Shown piece after piece: positions 1 to 8,848 of a DNA stretch of 64,000 nucleotides (positions are counted from its first letter, which is position 1; every line of letters starts with the position of its first letter). Source of the DNA: CBDCXE01 sp965223725 [NCBI: Nitrospinota bacterium] (GTDB taxonomy: Bacteria > Nitrospinota_A > UBA7883). A program made the translations under genes and the position numbers. The notes under the pieces are model-generated. The model did no database searches and was not told the origin of the DNA. It was given only the letters and a program-made list of their open reading frames with translations. The stretch lies in contig CBDCXE010000005.1 of assembly GCA_965223725.1 (NCBI GenBank), positions 496,001 to 560,000 of the forward strand, in the 5' to 3' direction.

Positions 1-551
1 ACACCCAGTTTCTCCGCCGCGTCATGACTGATGAATGGGTCGTAGGCGACCACTTTCATTTCCAGACCTCTTGCCCGTTTCACAACAATTGAGCCGACCC
101 TGCCTATGCCGATTATGCCCAGCGTCTTCCGGGTCAATTCGGCGCCCATGAACCTTTTCTTTTCCCACTTGCCAGATTTCATCGACGCTGTCGCCTGTGG
201 TATCTGGCGGGACATCGCCATGATCATCGCTATGGCGTGCTCGGCTGTGGTCGTGGTGTTGCCACCGGGCGTGTTCATAACCACCACACCATTGGCGGAT
301 GCCGTTTTGGTATCAACATTGTCCACACCTATTCCAGCCCGACCGATCGCCTTCAGGTTTTTTGCAACGGCCAGCACATCCGCCGTGACTTTAGTGGCGG
401 ATCGAATAATCAGGCCGTCATATTCCGGTATCACATCCAACAGCTCTTCCGGACTCATACCGGTTTTAACATCCACTTCTATTCCATCAGCTTCCTGCAG
501 AATTTTTACACCTGTTTCAGAAAGTTTGTCGCTTACTAATATTTTTGCCAT
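1..551 (-). CDS. serA: D-3-phosphoglycerate dehydrogenase, N-terminal part (partial)
   Basis: Catalyses the first committed step of serine synthesis, NAD-dependent oxidation of 3-phosphoglycerate. The 183 visible codons start at an ATG at 551 and run off the left edge. They hold the N-terminal substrate-domain half, the GRAGIGVDNVD segment (about residues 70-80) and the NAD-binding GIIGIGRVGS motif (about 145-154). The catalytic His and any ACT domain would lie outside the window. It sits 27 bp downstream of the aminotransferase gene on the same strand, so the two are probably co-transcribed for serine or glycine metabolism. The family call is firm; the length is unknown. Confidence 0.93.
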   Translation of the reverse strand, partial: MAKILVSDKLSETGVKILQEADGIEVDVKTGMSPEELLDVIPEYDGLIIRSATKVTADVLAVAKNLKAIGRAGIGVDNVDTKTASANGVVVMNTPGGNTTTTAEHAIAMIMAMSRQIPQATASMKSGKWEKKRFMGAELTRKTLGIIGIGRVGSIVVKRARGLEMKVVAYDPFISHDAAEKLG

Positions 552-578
552 CGTTTTATATTTATCCTTACCGTTGTA

Positions 579-1730
579 TTAACTGGCGCCATAACGCTGA
601 TTCAGCACAGCTTCAGCGGCGGCCACACCTTTGCCCATTTCTAACCTGTGTCCGTGTTTTGAGAGGCCCATCTCGATAGCGCTCATGGCCACGACCATAT
701 CAAACGAATCGAAATAACCGAGATGCGCGACCCTGACTATTTTACCTTTCAGGTGGTCCTGTCCACCTGCGAAGGTGACACCATAGTTTTCGCGCAGGTC
801 CTTTACCAGCTTGGCGCCATCAACCCCTTCCGGAACATATACGCCAGTGGCGCTGTTGGCAGGTGATTCCGGCGCCAAAGGTTTCAGCCCAATGGCGGCT
901 GTGCCAGCGCGGGCGGCGTTCGCCAAGGTTTCGTGGCGTTTGTATACGTTATCCAGGCCCTCGTCCCATAGCATCTCCAACACTTTACGCAGGCCTATCA
1001 TCAATGATACGGCAGGGGTGTAGGCGGATGTGTCTTTTGCCAGGTTGTCCCGCTCCTTGGCCAGGTCGAAATAGAAATGTGGTATCGTACAACCCTCACT
1101 CCTCTTCCACGCCTTCTCCGATAGCGCGATAAACCCGAGGCCGGGTGGCAACATCAACGCTTTCTGCGAGCCGGTGATCAAGACATCGATACCCCACTCA
1201 TCCATCGGCATCTCAACAACGCCGACCGAGGTTATGCCGTCAACTATCAGGAGTCTGTCGGTTCCGGCGGTCAATTGCGCCAGTTCCTTTATCGGGTGCG
1301 CTGTGGTGGTGGAGGTCTCAGAGCCCTGGGTTAGAACAGCGGCGATTTTTGGATTCGCTTGCAGCGCTTCTTCCACTGCTGACACAGCCACAGCCTGACC
1401 CCATTCTACTTTTATCCATTCCACGTTAAGCCCATACGCCGCGGCGATTTTACCCCATCGTTCGCCAAACTTGCCGCCGTTGATGGCTAACACAGTGTCG
1501 CCAGGGCTGAAGATATTTGTAATCGCGCTTTCCATTGCGCCTGTTCCGGAAGAAGCAAGGGAGATAACCGGCTGCTCTGTTTTAAACAGTTTTTTCATGC
1601 CGTTGGCGCATTCGGCGAATATGGCGGAAAATTGTGTTGTCCTGTGATGCATCATAGGCCGCGCCATCTCCAGCAGCACCTCTTCTGGCACCGGCGTGGG
1701 ACCTGGCGATATCAGATATCTCTTCTTCAT
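579..1730 (-). CDS. PLP-dependent alanine-glyoxylate / serine-pyruvate aminotransferase family
   Basis: A 383-residue class V aminotransferase. It has SSGTGAMESAI (about 60-70) for the PLP phosphate, LLIVDGITS with Asp164 contacting the pyridine nitrogen, and SGSQKALMLPPG with Lys190 as the Schiff-base lysine. The full length matches the AGT family. Paired with serA just downstream, it most likely supplies the transamination step of serine synthesis (phosphoserine or serine-pyruvate aminotransferase), in place of a classical SerC; the exact substrate is inference. The ATG start at 1730 is in the normal position for the family. Confidence 0.9.
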   Translation of the reverse strand: MKKRYLISPGPTPVPEEVLLEMARPMMHHRTTQFSAIFAECANGMKKLFKTEQPVISLASSGTGAMESAITNIFSPGDTVLAINGGKFGERWGKIAAAYGLNVEWIKVEWGQAVAVSAVEEALQANPKIAAVLTQGSETSTTTAHPIKELAQLTAGTDRLLIVDGITSVGVVEMPMDEWGIDVLITGSQKALMLPPGLGFIALSEKAWKRSEGCTIPHFYFDLAKERDNLAKDTSAYTPAVSLMIGLRKVLEMLWDEGLDNVYKRHETLANAARAGTAAIGLKPLAPESPANSATGVYVPEGVDGAKLVKDLRENYGVTFAGGQDHLKGKIVRVAHLGYFDSFDMVVAMSAIEMGLSKHGHRLEMGKGVAAAEAVLNQRYGAS

Positions 1731-1791
1731 TCTAAAACTTCACTCCATTTATTAGTTCAGTAAAGTAGCCACCTCGATTGGCGCTGTACTT

Positions 1792-1818
1792 ATTATAGTT
1801 AGAAATACAACCTTGCAA
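1792..1818 (-). promoter_or_regulatory. possible sigma70-type promoter for the aminotransferase-serA operon
   Basis: On the minus strand a TTGCAA (1813-1818) is followed after 15 bp by a perfect TATAAT (1792-1797), about 60 bp before the aminotransferase start. The spacer is shorter than the optimal 17 bp, so the -35 assignment is weak. Confidence 0.3.
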
Positions 1819-2011
1819 TTATAGCGATGTCTGTAACCTATTACCACAACTATCGGTTTTAAAACTAAACAACTCATTTCCTTTAATCATTGTCTGCGCA
1901 TGTTGTGCGTTAACTAAAACTATAGTTCAGCGTCTATATATGTAAATAGCAGGTGAGGGCGCCGAACGCCACCTGTGGTTCTATCAGGATAAATGGAGCT
2001 GCCCTTGGTAG

Positions 2012-3346
2012 CTACTTCTCTCCATATTTCGTGATGACGGATACGCCGACATCGTTGAGGAACTTGCTGGGCGGCTCTCCACCTGCAAAAATAAATACGA
2101 AGTCATTGGCGACTTTGCTACTATTCCCGTTTTGTGACAATGTGACATGCTGGTCGCTGATTTCTATGACGTTAGAGCCAAGTAGCAGATCTATCTTTTC
2201 ACTGTTCACCGCGTTTTCCAGCTTATCCAGATTGGCTTGTTTGATACGGGTGAATTGATCTTTTCTGTAGGAAAGGGTCACCCTCGCATTATTTTCCGCC
2301 AGGGCCATGGATGCTTCCACTGCGCTATCCCCACCGCCGACCACAACCACGTTATTGTCGCAGTATCGCTCCGGCTCCAGCAAGCGATACATTACCTTGC
2401 CCGATTTTTCACCAGGCACATCCAGCTTTTTTGGGATGCCGCGCCTGCCGACACAGAGCAGCAGATATCGTGATTTGATCTCACGCCTGGCAGTCTTTAT
2501 CACAAACGTGTCGCCGCTTTTTTTGGCTGATTCCACCTGTTCGTTTAACGATATTTTAAGTGAAGTTTTGTGAACTATATCCAGCCACAACTCCATCAGT
2601 TCTTCCTTCGTTATCTCCGTTTTTTTCAGTTTGCCGAAATAAGGGATGTTGAAAGGTGATGTCATTACAACCTTATACCGTGGATAGCTGAGAATCGAAC
2701 CGCCCAGCTGCTCCTCCCGCTCCAGGGTGACAAAGTTTAATTTTTCTTTCTTCGCTTTCAATGACGCCGACAGCCCGGCCGGACCGGAGCCAACAATGAC
2801 CAGGTCGTAACAGTCAGGTTTTGAATATCTGTGCTCGACCAGATCTTTTTTTATATAGCCGACAGCTTGCTGTCCCTGGTTGACAGCGTTTTTGATCAGC
2901 CCCATGCCGCCCAGCTCGCCCGCGATATATAGCCGTTTTACATTCGACTCGAAATTGGGTGATACGTCCGGTATATCAACACCGCGTCGCTCTGACCCGA
3001 ACACCAAGGTGATCGCCCCCACCGGGCATTGCTGGGCGCATGCGCCATGGCCGACACATTGCGACGCGCATATGGTGGTCGATTTATTATCGACCATGCC
3101 AAGGATGGTTTTTTCGGGGCAAGTGTTCACGCAACCGCCGCTGCCGATGCAGATGCTCCTGTCGACCTTTGGGTGGATGGTTATCGGCTCGTGCAGGCCC
3201 ATTTTGCGGGCGTTAACGATTTTTTTCCTGACCCTCCTGGAGCCGCTTTTCTGAAAATACAGATAAGGTCCGACGGTGACCAGCGCCAGGAACAGGGCGA
3301 TGATCGCCACCAGATGATTGTCGATGATATATGTGAGAGTATCCAT
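2012..3346 (-). CDS. membrane-anchored ferredoxin / FAD-NAD(P) oxidoreductase
   Basis: About 444 residues with three parts: an N-terminal hydrophobic segment (about 5-28), a cysteine-rich ferredoxin-like part (about 60-125) whose cysteines fall in CIGSGGCVNTCP and CASQCVGHGACAQQCP (two likely Fe-S clusters), and a thioredoxin-reductase-like flavoprotein with VIVGSGPAGLSAS for FAD and VVVVGGGDSAVEASMAL for NAD(P)H. No CxxC redox-active disulfide motif is obvious in the flavoprotein part. It probably passes electrons between NAD(P)H, FAD, Fe-S clusters and the membrane partner encoded 17-24 bp upstream. The ATG at 3346 was preferred to a TTG two codons earlier. Substrate unknown. Confidence 0.8.
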   Translation of the reverse strand: MDTLTYIIDNHLVAIIALFLALVTVGPYLYFQKSGSRRVRKKIVNARKMGLHEPITIHPKVDRSICIGSGGCVNTCPEKTILGMVDNKSTTICASQCVGHGACAQQCPVGAITLVFGSERRGVDIPDVSPNFESNVKRLYIAGELGGMGLIKNAVNQGQQAVGYIKKDLVEHRYSKPDCYDLVIVGSGPAGLSASLKAKKEKLNFVTLEREEQLGGSILSYPRYKVVMTSPFNIPYFGKLKKTEITKEELMELWLDIVHKTSLKISLNEQVESAKKSGDTFVIKTARREIKSRYLLLCVGRRGIPKKLDVPGEKSGKVMYRLLEPERYCDNNVVVVGGGDSAVEASMALAENNARVTLSYRKDQFTRIKQANLDKLENAVNSEKIDLLLGSNVIEISDQHVTLSQNGNSSKVANDFVFIFAGGEPPSKFLNDVGVSVITKYGEK

Positions 3347-3369
3347 CAGCAAATTATAGCTATGACGTT

Positions 3370-4314
3370 TTATACCTCAACTCGAAATATCAGGTAGACA
3401 GCGATGTGTATGAACATGACCAGAAACATAATCGCCGCCAACGGTTTGTGAAGCACATGCCAGTAATGGAGCAACCTGCGAGCTGTGGAGAGAAAATTTA
3501 CCGACCGGATCATGACGCTTTTTCGTTTTATCAGCTTGAATATTTTTCGTTTGGCGTGTGCCGGCAGCCTGCTGTCGAAGCCAAGCTCGAACCAGATCCG
3601 TATGATCCGGAACATGTTGCGAATGTCGTAGGAGACCATTTTGACAACAGAGACTAATATGCTTTTTTCTTTATCGATTTGCGGTGCGAATATCTGGTCG
3701 TAATATCGGACAGAGCCAGCCTCTTCATCGGTAAAGCTGGCGATCGCTTTATCTGTGCTGGCTATGGTTGACCGAATCTCGTTTATCTCCAGCTCCCTGC
3801 CAGAGACCTGGTGCGGTATCCATCCATAAATATAGCGCCCGAACAGCCCACTGACGGCGACGATCATCATCGACCAGTAGCTGATGGCCACCAGACCGTC
3901 AAATTTGTATGTGGAGTGGGCGGTGATCAGCGCGGCGCCCACAATGCCGAGGAACATATGAGTGTCGAGCCACAGCCGTATCGGCCCCAGCGCACGCATA
4001 AACCGAAACCGCTTGCGGATGGAATAGAGCATCATGATAATAAAACAGACCGACCCGATGATACCCGTGGGCAGCCATAACCCCTTGTTTGGCTGGATCG
4101 AACGTTCGTATTTTACCAGATAACCGTTATCATGAGCGATATCGAGCAGGCTAATCGGCGCTCTACTAATCTGCAGGTAACTTTCGACCAGCACAACGGA
4201 GCAGATGATCGCCCCAGCTATTATCAATAACCCTGGGAAAAGCACGCCAGCGTCCTGATCCAGGGCGTGGGCCTCTTCCTCCAAGCTGTTTTTCCTAACA
4301 CCTACTTTATCCAC
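3370..4314 (-). CDS. multi-spanning membrane protein, probable heme-b electron carrier
   Basis: A 314-residue protein with about five membrane segments (roughly 26-47, 80-98, 117-133, 143-165, 288-312) and a long soluble loop (170-280). Histidines lie inside or at the ends of helices (His119, His133, and several in YWHVLHKPLAAIMFLVMFIH near the C terminus), the pattern of a cytochrome-b or ferric-reductase-like heme membrane protein. It is followed directly by the ferredoxin-flavin oxidoreductase gene, which suggests it hands electrons to or takes them from that protein at the membrane. The start is a GTG at 4314. I do not recognise a named family. Confidence 0.65.
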   Translation of the reverse strand: MDKVGVRKNSLEEEAHALDQDAGVLFPGLLIIAGAIICSVVLVESYLQISRAPISLLDIAHDNGYLVKYERSIQPNKGLWLPTGIIGSVCFIIMMLYSIRKRFRFMRALGPIRLWLDTHMFLGIVGAALITAHSTYKFDGLVAISYWSMMIVAVSGLFGRYIYGWIPHQVSGRELEINEIRSTIASTDKAIASFTDEEAGSVRYYDQIFAPQIDKEKSILVSVVKMVSYDIRNMFRIIRIWFELGFDSRLPAHAKRKIFKLIKRKSVMIRSVNFLSTARRLLHYWHVLHKPLAAIMFLVMFIHIAVYLIFRVEV

Positions 4315-4397
4315 TTAACTGGCAAAATCGAAGAATGTAAAAAAAGAGCGCTACATCGAGTAGTAGCCTGTATGAGGAAAGGATATAATCTGGGAGT

Positions 4398-4517
4398 TCA
4401 GGTTGTCAACGAGATAAGATATATAACGACCGCTACGGCAGCGATAACAATACCAGCGTAAGCCACACCATCAAATAAAAACAGAACGCTATCTTTTATA
4501 TGATTTATTTTATTCAT
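4398..4517 (-). CDS. 39-residue single-pass membrane peptide
   Basis: A short open frame beginning MNKINHIKDSVLFLFDGVAY and ending at TGA (4398-4400). Residues about 11-36 are one uninterrupted hydrophobic segment with a charged N terminus, as in small subunits of membrane enzymes. A purine-rich GGGA lies about 11 bases before the ATG at 4517. It precedes, on the same strand and by 83 bp, the membrane protein and oxidoreductase genes, so it could be a small subunit of that complex. Coding status rests on composition and context only. Confidence 0.4.
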   Translation of the reverse strand: MNKINHIKDSVLFLFDGVAYAGIVIAAVAVVIYLISLTT

Positions 4518-4719
4518 ATATATTTTTCCCATTTGCGAATGTTTGCTCTATGCTTTTATTATCGAAAAGCAAAAAGCGCGCCGTTTTCTTATAATCAATC
4601 ATTACAACTGGATACATATTAATAAACCTGATCATATGATGAGATTGAATGGTTTTGTATACAGCATTGTGTCCTGAATAAGAACATAACTAAGTTATTT
4701 TATGCGATTTACCATTTGA
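4518..4719. other. intergenic region without a gene
   Basis: AT-rich spacer between the leftward redox operon and the rightward carbonic anhydrase gene. I see no open frame with a ribosome site here. It should contain the leftward operon promoter, but no convincing -35/-10 pair stands out. Confidence 0.4.
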
Positions 4720-4752
4720 TTGTTCAAAATATAATTGATTGTTATAATCAAT
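4720..4752 (+). promoter_or_regulatory. promoter with overlapping palindrome, upstream of carbonic anhydrase
   Basis: TTGTTC (4720-4725), a 17-bp spacer, and a perfect TATAAT (4743-4748). The -10 box lies in an inverted repeat ATTGATT-5 bp-AATCAAT (4734-4752), a good shape for a repressor site that would block polymerase. The gene starts 70 bp downstream. Confidence 0.5.
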
Positions 4753-4821
4753 CTCATTCAGCAGGTTGGATATTACTTATGATGAACAGTTTGGTCACAA
4801 TTATTTCTAAAGGAGGGCGCC

Positions 4822-5319
4822 ATGAGTGTTACAGATGAAGCGCTTAAGGGTAATGAAGAGTACGCATCCAATTTTAGTAAAAGTGACCTGGCAATGCTAC
4901 CAGAGAAAAGGCTTGCCGTGGTGGCATGTATGGACGCGCGTATTATAGTGACCGCTATATTGGGACTGAGAAATGGTGACGCGCATGTGATCCGCAACGC
5001 TGGTGGAATAGTTTCGGAGGACGCCATGCGATCGTTGATAATATCGCACCATCTATTGGGTACGCAGGAGATAATGATCATCAACCATACTGATTGTGGA
5101 ATGCTTACGTTCAAAAATGATGAGCTGCGGGGCGAACTGAAAAAAGCAACTGGCGCAGACAGTGTCACGCCCAACGATTTTCACGCGTTTTCAGATATAG
5201 AGCAAAATGTGCGCGAACAGATACAGAAGGTTAAGTCCCATCCATGGATACCAGACACCATACCGGTGCGTGGGTTCATTTACGACGTGAAGACCGGCAA
5301 GCTTGGAGAAGTTACCTAA
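4822..5319 (+). CDS. beta-class carbonic anhydrase
   Basis: Interconverts CO2 and bicarbonate. The 165-residue protein has the zinc-site signature of the short beta-class (Rv1284-like) enzymes: Cys36 and the Asp38-Arg40 dyad in ACMDAR, then His89 and Cys92 in HTDCG. A strong ribosome site (AAAGGAGGG) lies just before the ATG at 4822. It is transcribed alone, with a palindrome-covered promoter upstream. The C-terminal IRGFIYDV-like strand (PVRGFIYDVKTGKL) is also typical. Confidence 0.92.
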   Translation: MSVTDEALKGNEEYASNFSKSDLAMLPEKRLAVVACMDARIIVTAILGLRNGDAHVIRNAGGIVSEDAMRSLIISHHLLGTQEIMIINHTDCGMLTFKNDELRGELKKATGADSVTPNDFHAFSDIEQNVREQIQKVKSHPWIPDTIPVRGFIYDVKTGKLGEVT

Positions 5320-5373
5320 AATGTCATAATGGTCTGCGCAACCTGCGCGGTCACCGGTTCTGGCCATGTTTTT

Positions 5374-6177
5374 TTATTTGTATAACGCCTGACCAACCTT
5401 ACGCATCCAGTCGAGCTCATCTTCAGACATTGGGCCTTTATCGACGGCGTCCAGCGCATGGCGCATCTGGTCGTCGTTGCCAGGGCCGGTGAGGCAGACA
5501 TCGATGTTTCGGTTCGACAGGGCGAAACGGTAACAATCGCCCGCGGTGGGCGTTGCAAGCCCGCCAAGTCTGGCCGGGTCGGCCTTGATCAGCTGTTTCC
5601 ACGATGTGGCGGTGAAGGCGACGATGCCGGGCCGGGACGCCATCCCTTTGGGGGGCAGTGATGGGAATACATCGTTCTCCGCTCCTGGGTGCTTAGCGTT
5701 GTATCGCACATGAAAAAAGTCGCAGAACGGCTCTGCATGATATTTGTGAAAGTTCGGCCTGTAATGCGATGAGATGCCGATGTGGCGGATAATGCCTTCC
5801 TCCTTCATCTCTATAGCAGGACCGAGTTGTAGTTTGCGCATCGGCGGCTTATCCTTGAACAGGAAAAACTGCAGCCCGTCAATATAATCTATATCCAGCG
5901 CTTTGCGCACCTTTTCCACAGAATGGCGAATCATCTGGCCCGTGGGCGCCAGGCTGGTTATGGTGATGAAGATTTTGTCCCGATTTTGCTTCGCGATGTT
6001 CCGGAGCCCATCGCGCATGCCGCTGCGGCGCGACCACGCCCAGTAAAAGTAGTTCACACCCCGTTCATACGCTTCTTCTATCCCTCTGGCGCCAACGCCA
6101 TAGGAGGAGCCGACCCCTAACGGACCAACGTCGAAACCAGTTTTCCCGAAAGTTCGGTTTTCAAATTTGTTATCCAC
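5374..6177 (-). CDS. aldo/keto reductase family protein with altered active site
   Basis: A 267-residue TIM-barrel protein of the AKR superfamily: FGKTGFDVGPLGVGSSYG at the N terminus, a GVNYFYWA strand holding the catalytic-Tyr region, DYIDGLQFF, and GIIRHIGISSH. The usual catalytic Lys strand (normally IATK-like) reads KIFITITS, and the usual His after DYIDLY..H is replaced by FLFKD, so two of the four catalytic positions look lost. It begins with GTG at 6177, overlapping the end of the DUF72 gene by 8 bp, so they are translationally coupled. It may be a non-reductase or a divergent enzyme. Confidence 0.8.
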   Translation of the reverse strand: MDNKFENRTFGKTGFDVGPLGVGSSYGVGARGIEEAYERGVNYFYWAWSRRSGMRDGLRNIAKQNRDKIFITITSLAPTGQMIRHSVEKVRKALDIDYIDGLQFFLFKDKPPMRKLQLGPAIEMKEEGIIRHIGISSHYRPNFHKYHAEPFCDFFHVRYNAKHPGAENDVFPSLPPKGMASRPGIVAFTATSWKQLIKADPARLGGLATPTAGDCYRFALSNRNIDVCLTGPGNDDQMRHALDAVDKGPMSEDELDWMRKVGQALYK

Positions 6178-6976
6178 TTATCGACTCCTTCAGTTGCCGG
6201 GCGTTGATGGCCGCCTGGCCCCGGGCATGGTTGCACAACACAACCGCAATCTCACCGGCCAGCTGTTCGCTGCTTCGTATCTGTTCGACTATTTTATCAA
6301 TTTGCGTTTGGCTATACAGATAATCGCTACGTTCGGTGGGCCCCTCGAACCACTTTTCGTTCTGACCATGGAGCCGAAAATATGCCAGGTTTGATGTGAC
6401 CTTTGGGTTGAACCGCGCAAGCTTCGGCAGGCTTGGCATGTCGGCGATCGAATAAGCCACATTCAAGCTTGATAAAAAATCGAACACCGTTTGCGCCACC
6501 CAGCTTTCATGACGAAGCTCCACCGTCAGCTGCGCCGGATATATCTTTTCCGCCAGCCATGCCAGGTGATCTTGCGCGCCGTGAATGCGTGTAAATTTCA
6601 GAGGGAACTGGGCCAGCACGGTCAGCAATTTGCCGCTTTTGATTAACGGCTCCAATCCTCTCAGATATTCATCGACCGCAATTTCATTTCGCAAAAACGA
6701 ACCGTCGCTGTCTCGCAGACGCTCGGTGATGGCGCTGCTTGCCTTGGCGGTGAACCGGAAATCGTCCGGCGTATTTTCTATCAGCGCGTCCAGCCACGCC
6801 CTCTCGGGCGCCTCTCTGTATGTCTGGCCCAGCTCCACCGTGTCAAGCTTCAGCTCCTCCACGTAATAACGGAGCTTCTGATTGTCGTCCAGTCCATCCG
6901 GATAGATCGGCCCGGTCCAATCGTTGTACAGGTAACCGGACGCCCCCACCAATATCTTGCCGCTACTCTCTTCCAT
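6170..6976 (-). CDS. DUF72 (YecE-like) protein
   Basis: A 268-residue TIM-barrel-like DUF72 protein. Recognisable features are GASGYLYNDWTGPIYP at the N terminus, YYVEELKLDTVELGQTYRE, an ELRHESW strand in the middle, and YFRLHGQNEKWFEG late in the protein. The biochemical role of the family is not established. It lies 12 bp after the ABC ATPase gene and overlaps the aldo/keto reductase gene, forming a four-gene leftward operon. Confidence 0.88.
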   Translation of the reverse strand: MEESSGKILVGASGYLYNDWTGPIYPDGLDDNQKLRYYVEELKLDTVELGQTYREAPERAWLDALIENTPDDFRFTAKASSAITERLRDSDGSFLRNEIAVDEYLRGLEPLIKSGKLLTVLAQFPLKFTRIHGAQDHLAWLAEKIYPAQLTVELRHESWVAQTVFDFLSSLNVAYSIADMPSLPKLARFNPKVTSNLAYFRLHGQNEKWFEGPTERSDYLYSQTQIDKIVEQIRSSEQLAGEIAVVLCNHARGQAAINARQLKESISG

Positions 6977-6988
6977 CTATCCCCATTT

Positions 6989-7616
<628 letters not shown>

Positions 7617-7642
<26 letters not shown>

Positions 7643-8744
7643 CCGGCCCCGGCCGATTGCGCAATAAAATATCGCCCTCGGTCAATCCTTCCGTTATCTC
7701 AGTCTCGAACCCGTTGGACAGCCCGGACGTGATAACCCGCTCTGTCACCGAGGCGCCGCTTTTCAGATAGACAAAACTTTCACCCTTATCGTTGAGGTGG
7801 ATGATCTCGTCCGGTATCACCAGGGTGTCCGCTTTCGATTCGATAACCATATCCACGTTGGCTGTCATCTTCGGCCGCAGCATATCGCGCAGTTTGTCCA
7901 GCACCTCTATCTTCACCCGGAAGGCGGTGATGTTATCGCTCTCTTCGCCCACCGGATAGATTCTGGTCACGGCGCCTTCGAAATTTGTATTGTCATATGC
8001 GTCCACCGTCACCTTGACCTTCTGGCTCAGCTTGACTTTGCCGATATCGGTCTCGTCCACCATGGCAAAGATGAATAACCGCGACAGGTCGGCGATGACG
8101 CACAGCTTGGTGCCGCCGGTCACCGACGATATGCCGGAGGAGATGATCTGTCCCCGTTCAACGGTTTTCTCCACCACCACTCCGTCGATGGGCGACCGGA
8201 TGACCGTTTCGCTCAGCCGTTCGTTGGCGTCCTCCACACCCAGGCGCGCCTTGGCGATGACCGCTTCGATCTCTGCGATTCTGGCTTGCGCCATGTCCAG
8301 CTCGGTGACGGCGGTGTCCCGCTCCTGATCAGAGACCAGCTTTTTGTCAAACAGTTTGCGGACACGCTTCAACTTCAGTTTCCGATCCTTCAGGCTTGCC
8401 CTGGCGGATTTGAGTTCTGACAGCGCCTTGTCCAGGTCCGCCTTTTTCTGCGCCAGGTTCCGCTGCTCGGTCCGCTGGTCCAGGGTCAGCAGGATATCGC
8501 CTTTTTTAACAGCGTCGCCCGGCTCATAATCGAATTTCAGGATTTCACCGGAGGCTTTCGATTTTACCTCCACCTGAAAGTTCGGCTCCACAACGCCGGA
8601 GGCGGAGACGGAGACCACCAGGTCTGCCCGGATCACTTTTTCGGTCCTCTCTTTGTCATTGCTGTCTGCCGGTCGTATCTTGAAATAGTAATACCCACCG
8701 CCGACCAAAACAGCCAGAAGGATAGCCACTGCCACTTTTTTCAT
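7617..8744 (-). CDS. periplasmic adaptor protein (MacA/HlyD family)
   Basis: A 375-residue efflux adaptor. The N-terminal anchor is at about 4-21, followed by a barrel-sandwich half-motif (VSASGVVEPNFQVEVKSKAS), a long alpha-hairpin (about 85-170, rich in Lys, Glu and Ala), the second lipoyl half (VIRSPIDGVVVEKTVERGQI) and beta-barrel and membrane-proximal domains. Such proteins link an inner-membrane exporter to the outer membrane. It is the first gene of an operon with the LolD-type ATPase. Confidence 0.9.
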
Positions 8745-8848
8745 CCAGTGATTTTATCATCACAGGCCGATCAAGGTGAAGGTTATGATAAAAATCTGTT
8801 AAACTTACGTCTGCTTTTAATTAATGAAAATCTGGGACCGAACGATAG

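Noticed and set aside
106-582. 158-codon plus-strand frame at the left edge
   Set aside because: It lies opposite serA, whose protein is clearly recognisable on the minus strand.
1950-1976. Hairpin after the oxidoreductase gene as an intrinsic terminator
   Set aside because: The stem has a three-base bulge and no U-run follows on the minus strand.
4314-4345. Stem GCTAC/GTAGC with a T-run between the 39-codon gene and the membrane protein gene
   Set aside because: The stem is only 5 bp with an 8-base loop; too weak to call a terminator, and it would separate genes that look co-transcribed.
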